Positions 7,948 through 16,567 of a stretch of DNA of 64,000 nt are shown here, piece by piece. Source of the stretch: Proteiniphilum acetatigenes DSM 18083 (GTDB taxonomy: Bacteria; Bacteroidota; Bacteroidia; Bacteroidales; Dysgonomonadaceae). Location: contig NZ_KB905699.1 in the NCBI RefSeq assembly GCF_000380985.1, positions 62,001-126,000 on the forward strand. Reading direction: 5' to 3'. The notes under the pieces are model-generated. The model did not search any database. It worked only from the letters and a program-made list of their open reading frames with translations, and was not told the origin of the DNA. Numbering within the stretch: position 1 is the first letter of the stretch; each line of letters begins with the position of its first letter. The position numbers and the translations under genes are program-made.

Positions 7948-10689
7948 TTACTTCTTTTCCATGTACTCTGACGGCGTCATCCCGAAAACGTCTTTGAAAC
8001 ATTTCGAGAAATATGCCGGAGAGGAAAAGCCGGTCTGATAGGCGACCTCGCTGACGGAAAAACGGCGTTTGTCAAGTAGTTCCACAGCTTTACTCAGCCT
8101 GAAGTTGCGCAGATAATCAACAGGTGTAAGTCCGGATATCTCTTTTATTTTCCGGTATAGATGAACGCGTGAAATATTCAGTTCTTCACTTAGCTTTTCT
8201 ACTGATATATCGGTTTTTGCATACGACGTTTCCAGTAGCGAGATAAATTGGGAGATAAAGATTTCGTCGCTACTGTCAATTTTCTTATCATTTTCGATTA
8301 TCGGGATACCACCTGTCTGCATTGTCTGCATAAACTTCCTTTGCAGACGACGGCGTTCTTCGAGTAACCGTATGATTTTTACTTTTACATAATCTATATG
8401 GAATGGCTTGCGGATATAATCGTCAGCTCCTTCGGCAATACCATACATCCGCTGGTCTATTTCTCCCAATGCTGTAAGAAGAATGACCGGGATATCCGAC
8501 AGTACAGGTGAAGCCTTGATTTTTTTACATAGCTCGAAACCATTCATCCATGGCATCAACACATCACTCAGAACAAGGGTTATGTTTGTCTGCTTTTCCA
8601 TAAGCTGCAATGCTTCCAGTCCGTTTTCTGCTGTCAGTACATGAAAGTTTTCCGACAGTTCTTCCGAGAGGTATTCCCTGATTCCTTGGTCATCCTCCAC
8701 AATAAGGACCGTGTAATTATACTTCCTTCCTGTTATCTCCCTTGTCTTTTCAGCATCGATAATTGATTCTGCCCCAGATTCCAAAATCTCGTTTTGGTTT
8801 TCCATTAAGCTGTATTCAGGCAGATGGTGTTTACCGGCAGGGATTTCAATAGTGAATACCGTTTTTTTTCCGGGATCGCTTTCCACACTAATTTTACCAC
8901 CGTGCATTTTCACAAATTCCTGCGTAAGGTGGAGCCCTATGCCGGTACCCGTCTTATTGTCGCTACTATCGGTATAGAAACGATCGAAAACAAGCGGCAG
9001 TTTATCCTTGCTTATTCCGGTCCCATTGTCACTGACGGATATGGATATCTTTTCGTTGTAACAGTGCATATCCACAGCTATTGTTCCGTTATCATGCGTA
9101 AATTTAAAAGCATTTGACAATAGATTCACCAGTATCTTTTCCATCTTATCGGCATCGAACCATAATTGGGCAGAAGGTTTGTTTGAAGTGAATGAATAGT
9201 GGATGTTTCTGGTTTCGGCCAGTTCGTCGAAAAGTGATTTTACGGTTGAGGTGAACGAGACGATATCTTTGTTACTAACGTTGAGTTGTGTTTTATCACT
9301 TTCAATTTTCTGAAAGTCGAGCAATTGGTTAATGATCCGGGTCAGTCTGTCGGTATTTTTTTTCATGCGTGTCAGATCGGCAAGTAAAGCCGGGTCCTGC
9401 ACGTTTTTGATCCATTTCTCCAGGGGGCTGACGATCAGCGTGAGTGGGGTTCTTACCTCGTGCGACACGTTCATAAAAAATCGCACTTTCTGATCGTTTA
9501 CCTCTTTAATTTTTTCATTAAGAATAATCAATTGCTGTTTCTGATGCTCTATCTCATCGTTTTTCAACCGGAGCTGACTATTCCTGCGCTTTATCTTCCT
9601 GTTGATATAAAAGATATAGATCGAAAAAAGGAAGAGCAATCCAGCCAGCAAAAGAATAAGAATTAAAGAATGCCGAAGTATACTGAATTCGTTTACAATA
9701 GATTCAAGGTTTTTCCTTTGTTGCTCTATTCTGTTTTGATAATTAATGAGTTGGTCGGATTGTAATAAGAGGGTCTGCGCTGTAGGCTTGTCTATAATTC
9801 TCGTGCCTTCGAGGATATATTGTTTTTCTACAGGTTGTCCTGTGAGTATCTTCATAGCTACCTTGATGACTTCATCTCCACCGGTGGGATAGAGGAACGA
9901 TGCGTCGATCCGACCATCGGCAACGGCTTCTAATCCCGCATCCTTACCGAAAGCCCCGTCAACTCCCATTATTTTTATTTTCGGTATAAGGGATGAATCC
10001 CTTTTGATAATTGCTTCTCTGGCACCTATCGCCATCACATCATTATGGGCATACACAAGATCGATGTTTTCATAGTCCGGCAGTTTTTCAGTTTCATCAC
10101 GGGCAATCTCACGCCGCCATTTCCCTTCTATCGATATGATGTTGAAACCCTTCGACTTGTCCAACCCATCAATAAAACCCTGATGACGTTCTATGGCAGG
10201 AGAAGTAGTTTTTGTCCCCCATATTTCAAGGATGGTAGCACTGTCAGGTAACAGGGAACTGGCATATTGTCCTGCCATCTTCCCAATCTCATAACTATCG
10301 CCACCAACGTAAGAGGTATATTCGTCGGAATTTATTTTCCTGTCGGCGATAATAGTAGGGATACCCGCCCGGTACGCTTCTACGGCAATCGGAGTAAGGT
10401 TGTTGGATTCATTGGGTGAGATAATAAGCACATCTACCTTCCTGTTGATCAATTCCCTGATCTGGCGGATCTGCTTCTGATTATTCTCCTCCGCATCCAT
10501 GACAATGATATCAATATTTTCATAATTCGATACCTCGATGTTCATTTCCACCATCATGGCCTGCCTCCATACATCGTCCATCATACATTGGGAGAAACCT
10601 ATAGTATATCTTTTTTCGGTATTATCCTGGCAAGAAAGTAAAAGTAGCAGGAAAAACAGAACTGAAATTATGCTATTAAATTTATGCAT
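7948..10689 (-). CDS. Hybrid two-component system with periplasmic sugar-binding sensor domain
   Basis: One-protein sensor and response regulator of 913 residues. In order: a lipoprotein-like signal (LLLLSC), a type I periplasmic-binding-protein domain (about 25-315, with TIGFSQCMMDDVW and VDGAFGKDAG), a short linker, one membrane helix (about 340-362), coiled coil, a HisKA domain with phosphorylated His410 in NVSHEVRTP, a HATPase domain (NLLSNAFKFT, DNGTGIS, GTGIGLHLT), a receiver domain with Asp709 (LSDVLMPW) and DDYIRKPF, and a C-terminal AraC HTH domain. Most Bacteroides hybrid sensors carry Reg_prop propellers; the sugar-binding fold is the arrangement of the fructose sensor BT1754 of the levan locus. 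With the adjacent GH32 and SusC/D genes, fructose or a short fructan is the likely signal. Confidence 0.93.
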   Translation of the reverse strand: MHKFNSIISVLFFLLLLLSCQDNTEKRYTIGFSQCMMDDVWRQAMMVEMNIEVSNYENIDIIVMDAEENNQKQIRQIRELINRKVDVLIISPNESNNLTPIAVEAYRAGIPTIIADRKINSDEYTSYVGGDSYEIGKMAGQYASSLLPDSATILEIWGTKTTSPAIERHQGFIDGLDKSKGFNIISIEGKWRREIARDETEKLPDYENIDLVYAHNDVMAIGAREAIIKRDSSLIPKIKIMGVDGAFGKDAGLEAVADGRIDASFLYPTGGDEVIKVAMKILTGQPVEKQYILEGTRIIDKPTAQTLLLQSDQLINYQNRIEQQRKNLESIVNEFSILRHSLILILLLAGLLFLFSIYIFYINRKIKRRNSQLRLKNDEIEHQKQQLIILNEKIKEVNDQKVRFFMNVSHEVRTPLTLIVSPLEKWIKNVQDPALLADLTRMKKNTDRLTRIINQLLDFQKIESDKTQLNVSNKDIVSFTSTVKSLFDELAETRNIHYSFTSNKPSAQLWFDADKMEKILVNLLSNAFKFTHDNGTIAVDMHCYNEKISISVSDNGTGISKDKLPLVFDRFYTDSSDNKTGTGIGLHLTQEFVKMHGGKISVESDPGKKTVFTIEIPAGKHHLPEYSLMENQNEILESGAESIIDAEKTREITGRKYNYTVLIVEDDQGIREYLSEELSENFHVLTAENGLEALQLMEKQTNITLVLSDVLMPWMNGFELCKKIKASPVLSDIPVILLTALGEIDQRMYGIAEGADDYIRKPFHIDYVKVKIIRLLEERRRLQRKFMQTMQTGGIPIIENDKKIDSSDEIFISQFISLLETSYAKTDISVEKLSEELNISRVHLYRKIKEISGLTPVDYLRNFRLSKAVELLDKRRFSVSEVAYQTGFSSPAYFSKCFKDVFGMTPSEYMEKK

Positions 10690-10777
10690 ATAATTGGCCG
10701 ATTAAAACAAAATGATATATATGCTGGTTTTACACTGCTCCTGGGATGTTATGATACAAATTTATAAAAATAAATTA

Positions 10778-11692
10778 TTATAATTCAAAAACTTTTCCTT
10801 CAGCGGCAAGCTCAGTGTTAGGGAATACAGCGACAGCCTCTTTTAAAAGGGTTCCCAGTTCATTATAGCGGGAAGAATAATGGCCGATCACCAATTGCCT
10901 TGCATTGGCTGCTCTCGCTATTTCTGCTGCCTGGCGTGCCGTTGAGTGATAAGTTTCTCCGGCACGTATCAGTTCACTTTCGGCAAAGGTGGCTTCGTGA
11001 TATAACAGATCCACATTTTTTATATAGGGGACGATTTCGGGTGCATAGGCGGTATCGGAACAATAAGCGTATCTGCGTGGAGGATTACCTGGCGATGTAA
11101 GTATGTCGTTTCGGATGATAGTGCCGTCAGACGTGATAAAATCGGCACCCTCTTTAATTTCCGGGATTTGTTTCAGGGGAATTTGGTAAAGATCGATTAT
11201 CTCACGGATAATATGCCGGGGTGATTCTTTCTCCTCGAAAAGAAACCCGTTTGTAGCAATGCGGTGTTTTAACGGGAAAGAAAATATTCTGATCGACTTG
11301 TTTTCGAACAGGAGTTCCTGCCGTTCAGGATTTAGTGGAAACAGTTTTATCCTGAATGACATATGTTTTCCCATATAGATCAAAAACGGCTTTATCAATA
11401 GGTTAATCTCTTTATGTGCGTAGATATGCAGATCGCCTGTCCTCCCCAACATGCTGAGCGTGGAGAGTAGTCCGGGTAATCCGAAAATATGATCGCCATG
11501 CAGGTGAGAAATGAACAGGCTGTGAAGTTTACTGATCCGGGCCTTGAACTTCCTCATCTGAAGCTGTGTTCCCTCACCACAATCGATCATGAACAGTTTT
11601 TCATTCAGATCCACTAATTGCGAAGGAGGATTGTGCATGGTGGTAGGTAGAGCAGAACCGCAGCCTAGTATAGTTACCTGAAATTTATTCAT
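10778..11692 (-). CDS. rnz: Ribonuclease Z
   Basis: Metallo-beta-lactamase-fold endonuclease that trims 3' trailers of tRNA precursors lacking an encoded CCA, as the tRNA-Lys in this window does. The 304 residues start MNKFQVTILGCGSALPT, the typical N-terminus. It has DCGEGTQLQ, the zinc motif HLHGDH, the later ligands in YCSDTAYAPE and YHEATF, and GHYSSRY near the C-terminus. The start is one base after the queE stop, so it is probably cotranscribed with queD and queE. The length matches bacterial RNase Z. Confidence 0.95.
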   Translation of the reverse strand: MNKFQVTILGCGSALPTTMHNPPSQLVDLNEKLFMIDCGEGTQLQMRKFKARISKLHSLFISHLHGDHIFGLPGLLSTLSMLGRTGDLHIYAHKEINLLIKPFLIYMGKHMSFRIKLFPLNPERQELLFENKSIRIFSFPLKHRIATNGFLFEEKESPRHIIREIIDLYQIPLKQIPEIKEGADFITSDGTIIRNDILTSPGNPPRRYAYCSDTAYAPEIVPYIKNVDLLYHEATFAESELIRAGETYHSTARQAAEIARAANARQLVIGHYSSRYNELGTLLKEAVAVFPNTELAAEGKVFEL

Positions 11693-11693
11693 A

Positions 11694-12275
11694 TTAACGG
11701 ATACCGATAAGTTTATGTATCTGGAGACTGAGTGCCCACAATGGGTTTTCCTTCACGAGAGAGACACAATAATCTATATTCTCCTGAATGATATTATGAT
11801 TGTCGAAAATGGGACTTAAAAAATGATGTTTTGCTTTGGGGAGGATAGTGACATCCGGTAGCGGATCCCCTTTCTGGATGGGAAAACGCAATTCATCCAC
11901 TTCAGGGATCAACTCCCTGACCTTTTCAAATTGTTGTTTCGGGCTGCAGGTAATATAGTCGATACCCTGAGGTACCCTTCTTGTTCCATTGGTTTCTATA
12001 GCCTGTAGATATCCTTTTTCCTTAAAGAAAGTTACCACAGCATCGTTTAGTTGCAGAGTAGGTTCGCCGCCTGTCCAGATAATCCATTTACATCCATACG
12101 GTTCAATTTCCCGGAGAACCTCATCTGTTGTCATCTTCACGCCCCGTTCGAAGTCGGTATCACAGAAACCGCATGTCAGGTTGCACTTCGCCAACCGGAT
12201 AAAGATGGACGGCTGTCCCGAGCGTCCGCCTTCACCCTGGAGCGAGTAAAATATTTCATTCACATTCAGGTTCAT
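11694..12275 (-). CDS. queE: 7-carboxy-7-deazaguanine synthase (radical SAM)
   Basis: Radical SAM enzyme of queuosine biosynthesis that converts 6-carboxytetrahydropterin, the QueD product, to 7-carboxy-7-deazaguanine. It starts MNLNVNEIFYSLQGEGG, the conserved substrate-binding N-terminus, and the iron-sulfur cysteines appear as CNLTCGFCD. The motif WTGGEPTLQ is the SAM-binding GGE region. An upstream in-frame ATG at 12302 would add nine residues and lengthen the overlap with queD; homologous N-termini favour 12275. The gene overlaps the end of queD by 20 bases. Confidence 0.93.
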   Translation of the reverse strand: MNLNVNEIFYSLQGEGGRSGQPSIFIRLAKCNLTCGFCDTDFERGVKMTTDEVLREIEPYGCKWIIWTGGEPTLQLNDAVVTFFKEKGYLQAIETNGTRRVPQGIDYITCSPKQQFEKVRELIPEVDELRFPIQKGDPLPDVTILPKAKHHFLSPIFDNHNIIQENIDYCVSLVKENPLWALSLQIHKLIGIR

Positions 12276-12621
12276 AGATCGCTGATGTTTTGGGAGTCTC
12301 ACTTACTTCTACGGCGTAAAGTTCCGGGATCCGGGGTTTGAACACGTCGTACAACATTTTTGCCAGGTTCTCGGCAGATGAATTGTGTGGTGAGAGAATG
12401 TCATTGAGATTCCGGTGGTCTAGCCGGGTATCGATATACTCCTTTACTATTTTTAATTCGGTATAATCGCGGACAAAACCTTGTTTGTTCAACTCTTTTG
12501 ATCGGAGATGAACGGTCACCACATAATTGTGCCCGTGCAGGCGGCTGCAAGGGTGATCGTCGGGCAATCCGAAAAGGGAATGCGCCGCCGAAAAAGAAAA
12601 TTCTTTACTTATCTTGTACAT
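12256..12621 (-). CDS. queD: 6-carboxy-5,6,7,8-tetrahydropterin synthase
   Basis: Zinc enzyme of the PTPS family that makes 6-carboxytetrahydropterin from dihydroneopterin triphosphate in the queuosine pathway. At 121 residues it has the normal length. Zinc-binding histidines are in FSAAHSL and RLHGHNY, and the catalytic Cys is in DDHPCSRLHGH. LDHRNLND is the conserved second histidine region, and the C-terminal VEVSETP carries the pterin-anchoring Glu. It is followed with overlap by queE and then rnz, forming a tRNA-maturation operon. Confidence 0.95.
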   Translation of the reverse strand: MYKISKEFSFSAAHSLFGLPDDHPCSRLHGHNYVVTVHLRSKELNKQGFVRDYTELKIVKEYIDTRLDHRNLNDILSPHNSSAENLAKMLYDVFKPRIPELYAVEVSETPKTSAIYEPECE

Positions 12622-12625
12622 TTTT

Positions 12626-12704
12626 CTGATTAGTTGATTTAGTGATTTAGTGATTATGATTGATTTACTAATTCATCATCACATCATCAAATTATCACAT
12701 CAAT
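12626..12704. repeat. AT-rich simple repeat between queD and EEP gene
   Basis: Short iterated words (gatttagtg repeated, then catcaaattatcacatcaat) fill the gap upstream of queD. A stretch of 22 bases at 12683-12704 recurs exactly at 55103-55124 between nagA and the MFS gene. It has no coding potential and no clear hairpin. It is probably a dispersed low-complexity intergenic repeat. Confidence 0.5.
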
Positions 12705-12711
12705 AAATCGT

Positions 12712-13836
12712 TTATTCCAGCTTCAGATAGGTCTTGAGTGGATAATGGTCCGAATATTTTATTTTATCCCTTCTTGCCCGATAGGCTTTTATATTGTCGC
12801 TGTGCATAATATGATCGATACGGAAAAGGAAGAGATCTTCGTGATAGGTGATGCCCGGCCCGAAAGCGGTAGAGACGTATGCATCCCTTAATCCTTTCTT
12901 CATCCTGTGATAGGCGTATGATATGGGTGTATCATTAAAATCACCGCAGATAATAGTTCCGCGCGTATCTTGCCTGTCGATATACTGTTTCACTTTTTCA
13001 ACCTGTCGCGCCCGTATCCGGTAGGCAGTTCCCAACCGGGTACGAATATTGCTGGTCACCTGCTCAAGCCGTACCGAATCGGCATTCTGAAGAAAATCGT
13101 TATACAGCTTCTTATCTTCCGGCTTGATATTATTCGATTCCAGATGAATATTGGCTACAGTGTACCTTTCTCCATCAATATTGATAGTATAAACCGCTGC
13201 TCCGTTGTAGGAGGACTCAAATACTACTTCATGCGTGTTCTCAATCGGATATTTTGAGAAACATGCCAGCCCGAAGATATGATATTTTCCCGAAGATTCC
13301 AAACCGGTAATCGAACGATAGGGGTATCGGTCGAGAATTTTGTTCACATCGCGTTGGGAAAAAATGGACTGTCCCGTTTTGCTGACTAAGTATTCCTGCA
13401 GGCAGACAATATCTGCATCGGTTTCAACGATATAGTCGAGTATCGGATGCTTGGACGCGTCTTTATCTCTTTCATGGGGAAATCCCTGTACATTATAGGT
13501 CAGTACTTTGATACTCCCTTCCGGTTCCTTTTTACTGATGAAGTGCAGTGGGAAAAATGTGGTGATGGGTTTGTAACAGAGAAGCATTGCCGAAAGGGAG
13601 ATTAAAGCGAGTTTCCATTTTGAAAACAATATCCAGAAAAACAGATAGCCAATGTTAACAAGCAGGATAGCTCCAAATCCTAATCCTATGTATGAAAACA
13701 GGTTAGTTTTCAAAGGAGATACCTGCCATGATAAGAATGAGCAGAAAAGCAGAATGATGGCCACTACGTTGGTGGCGAAGATGACCCATTTAATCAGATC
13801 TGTGAATCTCCGTTTTTTATTTCTTGCTCGCATCAA
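12712..13836 (-). CDS. Membrane-anchored endonuclease/exonuclease/phosphatase family protein
   Basis: 374 residues: three or four hydrophobic helices in the first 100 residues, then an EEP (DNase I-like) domain. Family motifs visible are LTYNVQGF, the catalytic Glu in DIVCLQEYL, the His/Asp motif in CGDFNDTPIS, and a C-terminal IDHIMHSD and SDHYPLKTYL. The active site is therefore intact and probably faces the periplasm. The substrate (nucleic acid, phospholipid or another phosphodiester) cannot be deduced. The start overlaps the end of the rhomboid gene by 20 bases, so it belongs to the same minus-strand operon as the two rhomboids. Confidence 0.85.
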   Translation of the reverse strand: MMRARNKKRRFTDLIKWVIFATNVVAIILLFCSFLSWQVSPLKTNLFSYIGLGFGAILLVNIGYLFFWILFSKWKLALISLSAMLLCYKPITTFFPLHFISKKEPEGSIKVLTYNVQGFPHERDKDASKHPILDYIVETDADIVCLQEYLVSKTGQSIFSQRDVNKILDRYPYRSITGLESSGKYHIFGLACFSKYPIENTHEVVFESSYNGAAVYTINIDGERYTVANIHLESNNIKPEDKKLYNDFLQNADSVRLEQVTSNIRTRLGTAYRIRARQVEKVKQYIDRQDTRGTIICGDFNDTPISYAYHRMKKGLRDAYVSTAFGPGITYHEDLFLFRIDHIMHSDNIKAYRARRDKIKYSDHYPLKTYLKLE

Positions 13837-14704
13837 AAAGTTTCCTTTTTTCTTCTGATGATAAACTGCTGTATCCCGATTGTTTCAATTTATCCAGGAT
13901 AGCATCGATTTCTTCCTGTTCTGTATGTTTACGTTTGTTATACTCCCAATCGGTTTCCTGCCGTGCATGCTTTACTTTCATTTTTGAAGTGTGTCTGCGT
14001 GGCTTAAACAGGCCGACAAACCAATCGATAACTTTACTCATCCAGCGGGTAATATCGTTTCCTTTCTTATACTGAATAGCAAAAAAATAGCCCAACAATG
14101 CGCCGCCTATATGTGCCACGTGTCCACCGGGATTCATGGGATTTCCCAGTGAGAGGAAGTCGAGTACAAAAGCGAAAATAGCAATATAGACAATTTTTAC
14201 AGGTCCTAAAAACAGAAGGTTCAACTGCACATCGGGACGATAGAAAGCAGCACCCATCACGATGGCCATCACCGCTGCCGATGCACCGATCATCCATCCC
14301 CTCTCCATTTCCGTATAATAGGGGATAGTGTTGAAAGCAATTACATAGAGTATTGCACCGGCCAATCCACCTAAAACGTATAGACTACCGAGTGTCCGTC
14401 CTGTGAAATACTGCATGAAGATCTGTCCGAACCAATAGAGCCAGAGCATATTGAAGAGCAGATGGAGAAAGCCTTCATGCACGAACATATAGGTGATAGG
14501 CGTCCATATTCTATCCAGTAATAATGGTATATGAGACGGCACTCCAAGGAAAGTGATCAGGTCGAGAGCATAAATGTTGAACAGGGTGAAAATGACAGTG
14601 ACAATCTTCAGTATAATAAAAACGAATACGTTGATAAAGATAAGCCTCGTCATTACGCTGCCCGTCTTATACCTCTGTTTTAATCTTTCAATAAAATCTG
14701 CCAT
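13817..14704 (-). CDS. Rhomboid family intramembrane serine protease (downstream copy)
   Basis: Polytopic membrane protease of 295 residues with six or so helices. The catalytic Ser is in MIGASAAVMAIV (GxSx) and the catalytic His in GHVAHIGGALLGY. The HEGFLHLLFNM segment is the conserved loop/helix 2 His-Asn region. A soluble, charged C-terminal tail (about 225-295) ends in an EEIDAILDKLKQSGYSSLSS stretch that is common in Bacteroidota rhomboids. It overlaps the upstream rhomboid gene by 17 bases and the downstream EEP gene by 20. Confidence 0.93.
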   Translation of the reverse strand: MADFIERLKQRYKTGSVMTRLIFINVFVFIILKIVTVIFTLFNIYALDLITFLGVPSHIPLLLDRIWTPITYMFVHEGFLHLLFNMLWLYWFGQIFMQYFTGRTLGSLYVLGGLAGAILYVIAFNTIPYYTEMERGWMIGASAAVMAIVMGAAFYRPDVQLNLLFLGPVKIVYIAIFAFVLDFLSLGNPMNPGGHVAHIGGALLGYFFAIQYKKGNDITRWMSKVIDWFVGLFKPRRHTSKMKVKHARQETDWEYNKRKHTEQEEIDAILDKLKQSGYSSLSSEEKRKLFDASKK

Positions 14705-15365
14705 ATTTCCGGTCCTTTTTTCTCCAATATAAGATCATGAAAATTCCGAACAACATTCCTCCCAGATGGGCAAAGTGAGCTACATTGTCGCCCGTACGGT
14801 TGGCAACGCCGAAGAACAGTTCCAACAGGCCATACCCTATCACAAACCATTTTGCTTTGATGGGAAAGGGAAAAGGGATGATGAATAATTGCGAGTTGGG
14901 GAATAACATTCCGAATGCTAATAGTATACCGAAGACAGCCCCCGACGCACCTACGGTAACACTGTTCACCATCGAAAACATCTCCGCGGGCACGACTGTC
15001 TGCACCCTTAAAAAGACGACAAGCATCTGAATTAATCCTGCGCCGATACCGGTAACCAGGTAGTAGGTGAGGAATCGTTTCGATCCCCATACCTGCTCCA
15101 GCGTTCTACCGAACATAAAAACGGCAAACATATTAAAAAAGACATGGGAGATGGAGTAGGGATCATGCAGGAACATATAGGTCACAAGCTGGTAGATCCG
15201 AAAATGCTCGGAAGCTACAAAATGCAATCCGAACTGCTGCGACAGATCGATATTCGCTCTTCTGAACAATACGAACTGTGCCAGCCAAATGATCCCGTTT
15301 ATTATGATAATATTTTTTGTCACCATGGGTAATACCCCGGCAAAGCTATTTCTTGCATTATCCAT
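14688..15365 (-). CDS. Rhomboid family intramembrane serine protease (upstream copy)
   Basis: Second rhomboid, 225 residues from the chosen start MDNARNSF; ATGs at 15377 and 15374 are also possible. A possible -7 box (TAATTTTG on the minus strand, 15389-15396) leaves almost no leader for the upstream start. The catalytic Ser is in VGASGAVFGILLAFG and the His in AHFAHLGGMLFG. HVFFNMFAVFMFG is the conserved helix-2 region. It is shorter than its neighbour and has no soluble tail. The tandem arrangement suggests related but non-redundant substrates. Confidence 0.92.
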   Translation of the reverse strand: MDNARNSFAGVLPMVTKNIIIINGIIWLAQFVLFRRANIDLSQQFGLHFVASEHFRIYQLVTYMFLHDPYSISHVFFNMFAVFMFGRTLEQVWGSKRFLTYYLVTGIGAGLIQMLVVFLRVQTVVPAEMFSMVNSVTVGASGAVFGILLAFGMLFPNSQLFIIPFPFPIKAKWFVIGYGLLELFFGVANRTGDNVAHFAHLGGMLFGIFMILYWRKKDRKYGRFY

Positions 15366-15478
15366 CTTTATCATCAATTGTTGAAGCGCAAAATTACGTA
15401 TTATTTCGTTGAGAATGCGGATTTTTACCCCATAAAAGGATTTTTTTTACTAAAAACAAATACTTTTTATCTTTTTTC

Positions 15479-15509
15479 TTGATTGTTTTCGATTTATCGC
15501 TTATATTTG
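15479..15509 (+). promoter_or_regulatory. Predicted promoter of the HU gene
   Basis: A -7 box TATATTTG lies at 15502-15509 and a -33-like TTG at 15479-15481, matching the Bacteroidota vegetative promoter pattern. Transcription would start near 15516, about 55 bases before the HU ATG. Confidence 0.55.
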
Positions 15510-15570
15510 ACGCCAAAATGAGGCTCAGCCTTGACTTAATGTATGTTTAATTCTTTATTTACGTTTTCTT

Positions 15571-15837
15571 ATGAACAAATCAGAACTAATTAGCGCTATC
15601 GCCGATAAATCGGGCCTTAGCAAAGTGGACGCCAAAAAAGCGTTGGATGCTACCCTTGAAACTATCTCTGGAGAAGTTAAAGCTGGTGGTAAAGTAGTAT
15701 TGGTAGGATTCGGAACATTCTCGGTTTCTGAAAGAAGTGCCAGAAAAGGTATCAATCCTCGTACTAAAAAATCGATCAATATTCCGGCTAAAAAAACAGC
15801 TAAATTCAAAGCCGGTTCAGAGCTGTCCAATCTCTAA
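15571..15837 (+). CDS. HU family DNA-binding protein
   Basis: Small histone-like protein of 88 residues that bends and compacts DNA in the nucleoid. It starts MNKSELISAIADKSGLSK, has the helix-turn-helix-like dimerisation part, GKVVLVGFGTFSV, and the DNA-clasping arm with the conserved RKGINPRT and IPAKKTAKFKAG. It is single-copy in this window, monocistronic, with its own promoter and a strong terminator directly downstream. Confidence 0.97.
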   Translation: MNKSELISAIADKSGLSKVDAKKALDATLETISGEVKAGGKVVLVGFGTFSVSERSARKGINPRTKKSINIPAKKTAKFKAGSELSNL

Positions 15838-15859
15838 GATCTTGGTTGATTGTAGAATA

Positions 15860-15895
15860 AAAAAAGGAACAAATTGACGGATTTGTTCCTTTTTT
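15860..15895 (+). terminator. Rho-independent terminator of HU gene
   Basis: A 14-base perfect stem (15861-15874 with 15881-15894) with loop tgacgg. It has A-rich and T-rich flanks, so it could work in both directions. It sits 23 bases after the HU stop codon. Confidence 0.9.
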
Positions 15896-15973
15896 AGGGA
15901 TTGCATTGTCAAGTTGAATCATACTATGGAGCAGTCCCTAAGGAAGAAATTGCAAAATTTCAGCCCAAGGTTG

Positions 15974-16003
15974 TTTGTGCAAAAGAAAAAATCCCTACCT
16001 TTG
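15974..16003 (+). promoter_or_regulatory. Predicted promoter of tRNA-Lys
   Basis: TTTG at 15974-15977, an 18-base spacer and TACCTTTG at 15996-16003 match the Bacteroidota consensus. Transcription would start about 8 bases before the mature tRNA 5' end. Confidence 0.75.
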
Positions 16004-16017
16004 TCCTCCCAAAAAAT

Positions 16018-16090
16018 GACTCCGTAGCTCAGTTGGTAGAGCAAATGACTCTTAATCATTGGGTCGAGAGTTCGAGCCTCTCCGGGGTCA
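16018..16090 (+). tRNA. tRNA-Lys (anticodon CTT)
   Basis: A 73-base cloverleaf. The acceptor stem GACTCCG pairs with CGGGGTC (one T-G pair), the D-arm is GCTCAGTTGGTAGAGC, the anticodon loop CTCTTAA is closed by ATGA/TCAT and reads CTT for lysine, and the T-arm is GAGAG-TTCGAGC-CTCTC. The discriminator is A and CCA is not encoded, so RNase Z processing is expected. Its 3' 48 bases are copied at 18075-18122, marking it as the insertion site of an integrative element. Confidence 0.97.
16043..16090 (+). repeat. Left attachment-site repeat within tRNA-Lys
   Basis: The 48 bases from the anticodon arm to the discriminator of tRNA-Lys match 18075-18122 at 45 of 48 positions in the same orientation. 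This is the usual core of attachment for tyrosine-recombinase elements that insert into tRNA 3' ends. Confidence 0.85.
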
Positions 16091-16100
16091 CTTGATAAAG

Positions 16101-16135
16101 CGCTTAAATATAGATATTTAGGCGTTTTTATTTTT
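16101..16135 (+). terminator. Terminator downstream of tRNA-Lys
   Basis: A 10-base stem (16101-16110 with 16115-16124, one G-T pair) with loop taga, followed by a T-rich run. It lies 10 bases after the tRNA. Confidence 0.7.
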
Positions 16136-16225
16136 ATATAACCTATATAAATCACAGCCGTTTTTCCTCTTTTTTTCGTTGGTTTTTGATGTTTCGGTAA
16201 ACCGGGATGTAAACCGGAAAACTGC

Positions 16226-16503
16226 ATGAACGCAACAATTAATGTGTTATGTTACAAGTCAAAAACATTATCCAATGGTGAAAATCCCCTGATGATTAGG
16301 GTGTCGAAAAATAGGAAAAGACTTATAAAAGTCTTGGGTTATCCGTCAATCCCATGTATTGGGACTTTGAAAAGGACAAACCAAAACGCAATTGTCCCGA
16401 TAAAAAGCAGATTGAAAATCTCATCATTGAGAAACTCTATCATCATAGAGCAAAAGGAAAAGCTAAAGGAAATAATAATGTACTGGGGCTTATGAAAACG
16501 TAA
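16226..16503 (+). pseudogene. Tyrosine integrase remnant (N-terminus, frameshifted)
   Basis: The start MNATINVLCYKSKTLSNGE is the arm-type DNA-binding domain of Bacteroidetes integrases. The frame breaks near 16340. The next frame continues the family with LSVNPMYWDFEKDKPKRNCP and then KQIENLIIEK before running into a stop at 16501. The core-binding and catalytic domains (Arg, HxxR, Tyr) are absent, so it cannot be active. It sits 135 bases downstream of the tRNA-Lys target, the normal place for the integrase gene of an element inserted there. Confidence 0.8.
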
Positions 16504-16567
16504 AAAGGAGAAAATTAAAGACTACCTGTTAAGTATAAAGTAAAATATAAGAAAATTATATGTACGC

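Noticed and set aside
15919-16227. 102-codon minus-strand frame as a gene
   Set aside because: It runs across the tRNA-Lys gene and its promoter, so it is a chance frame.
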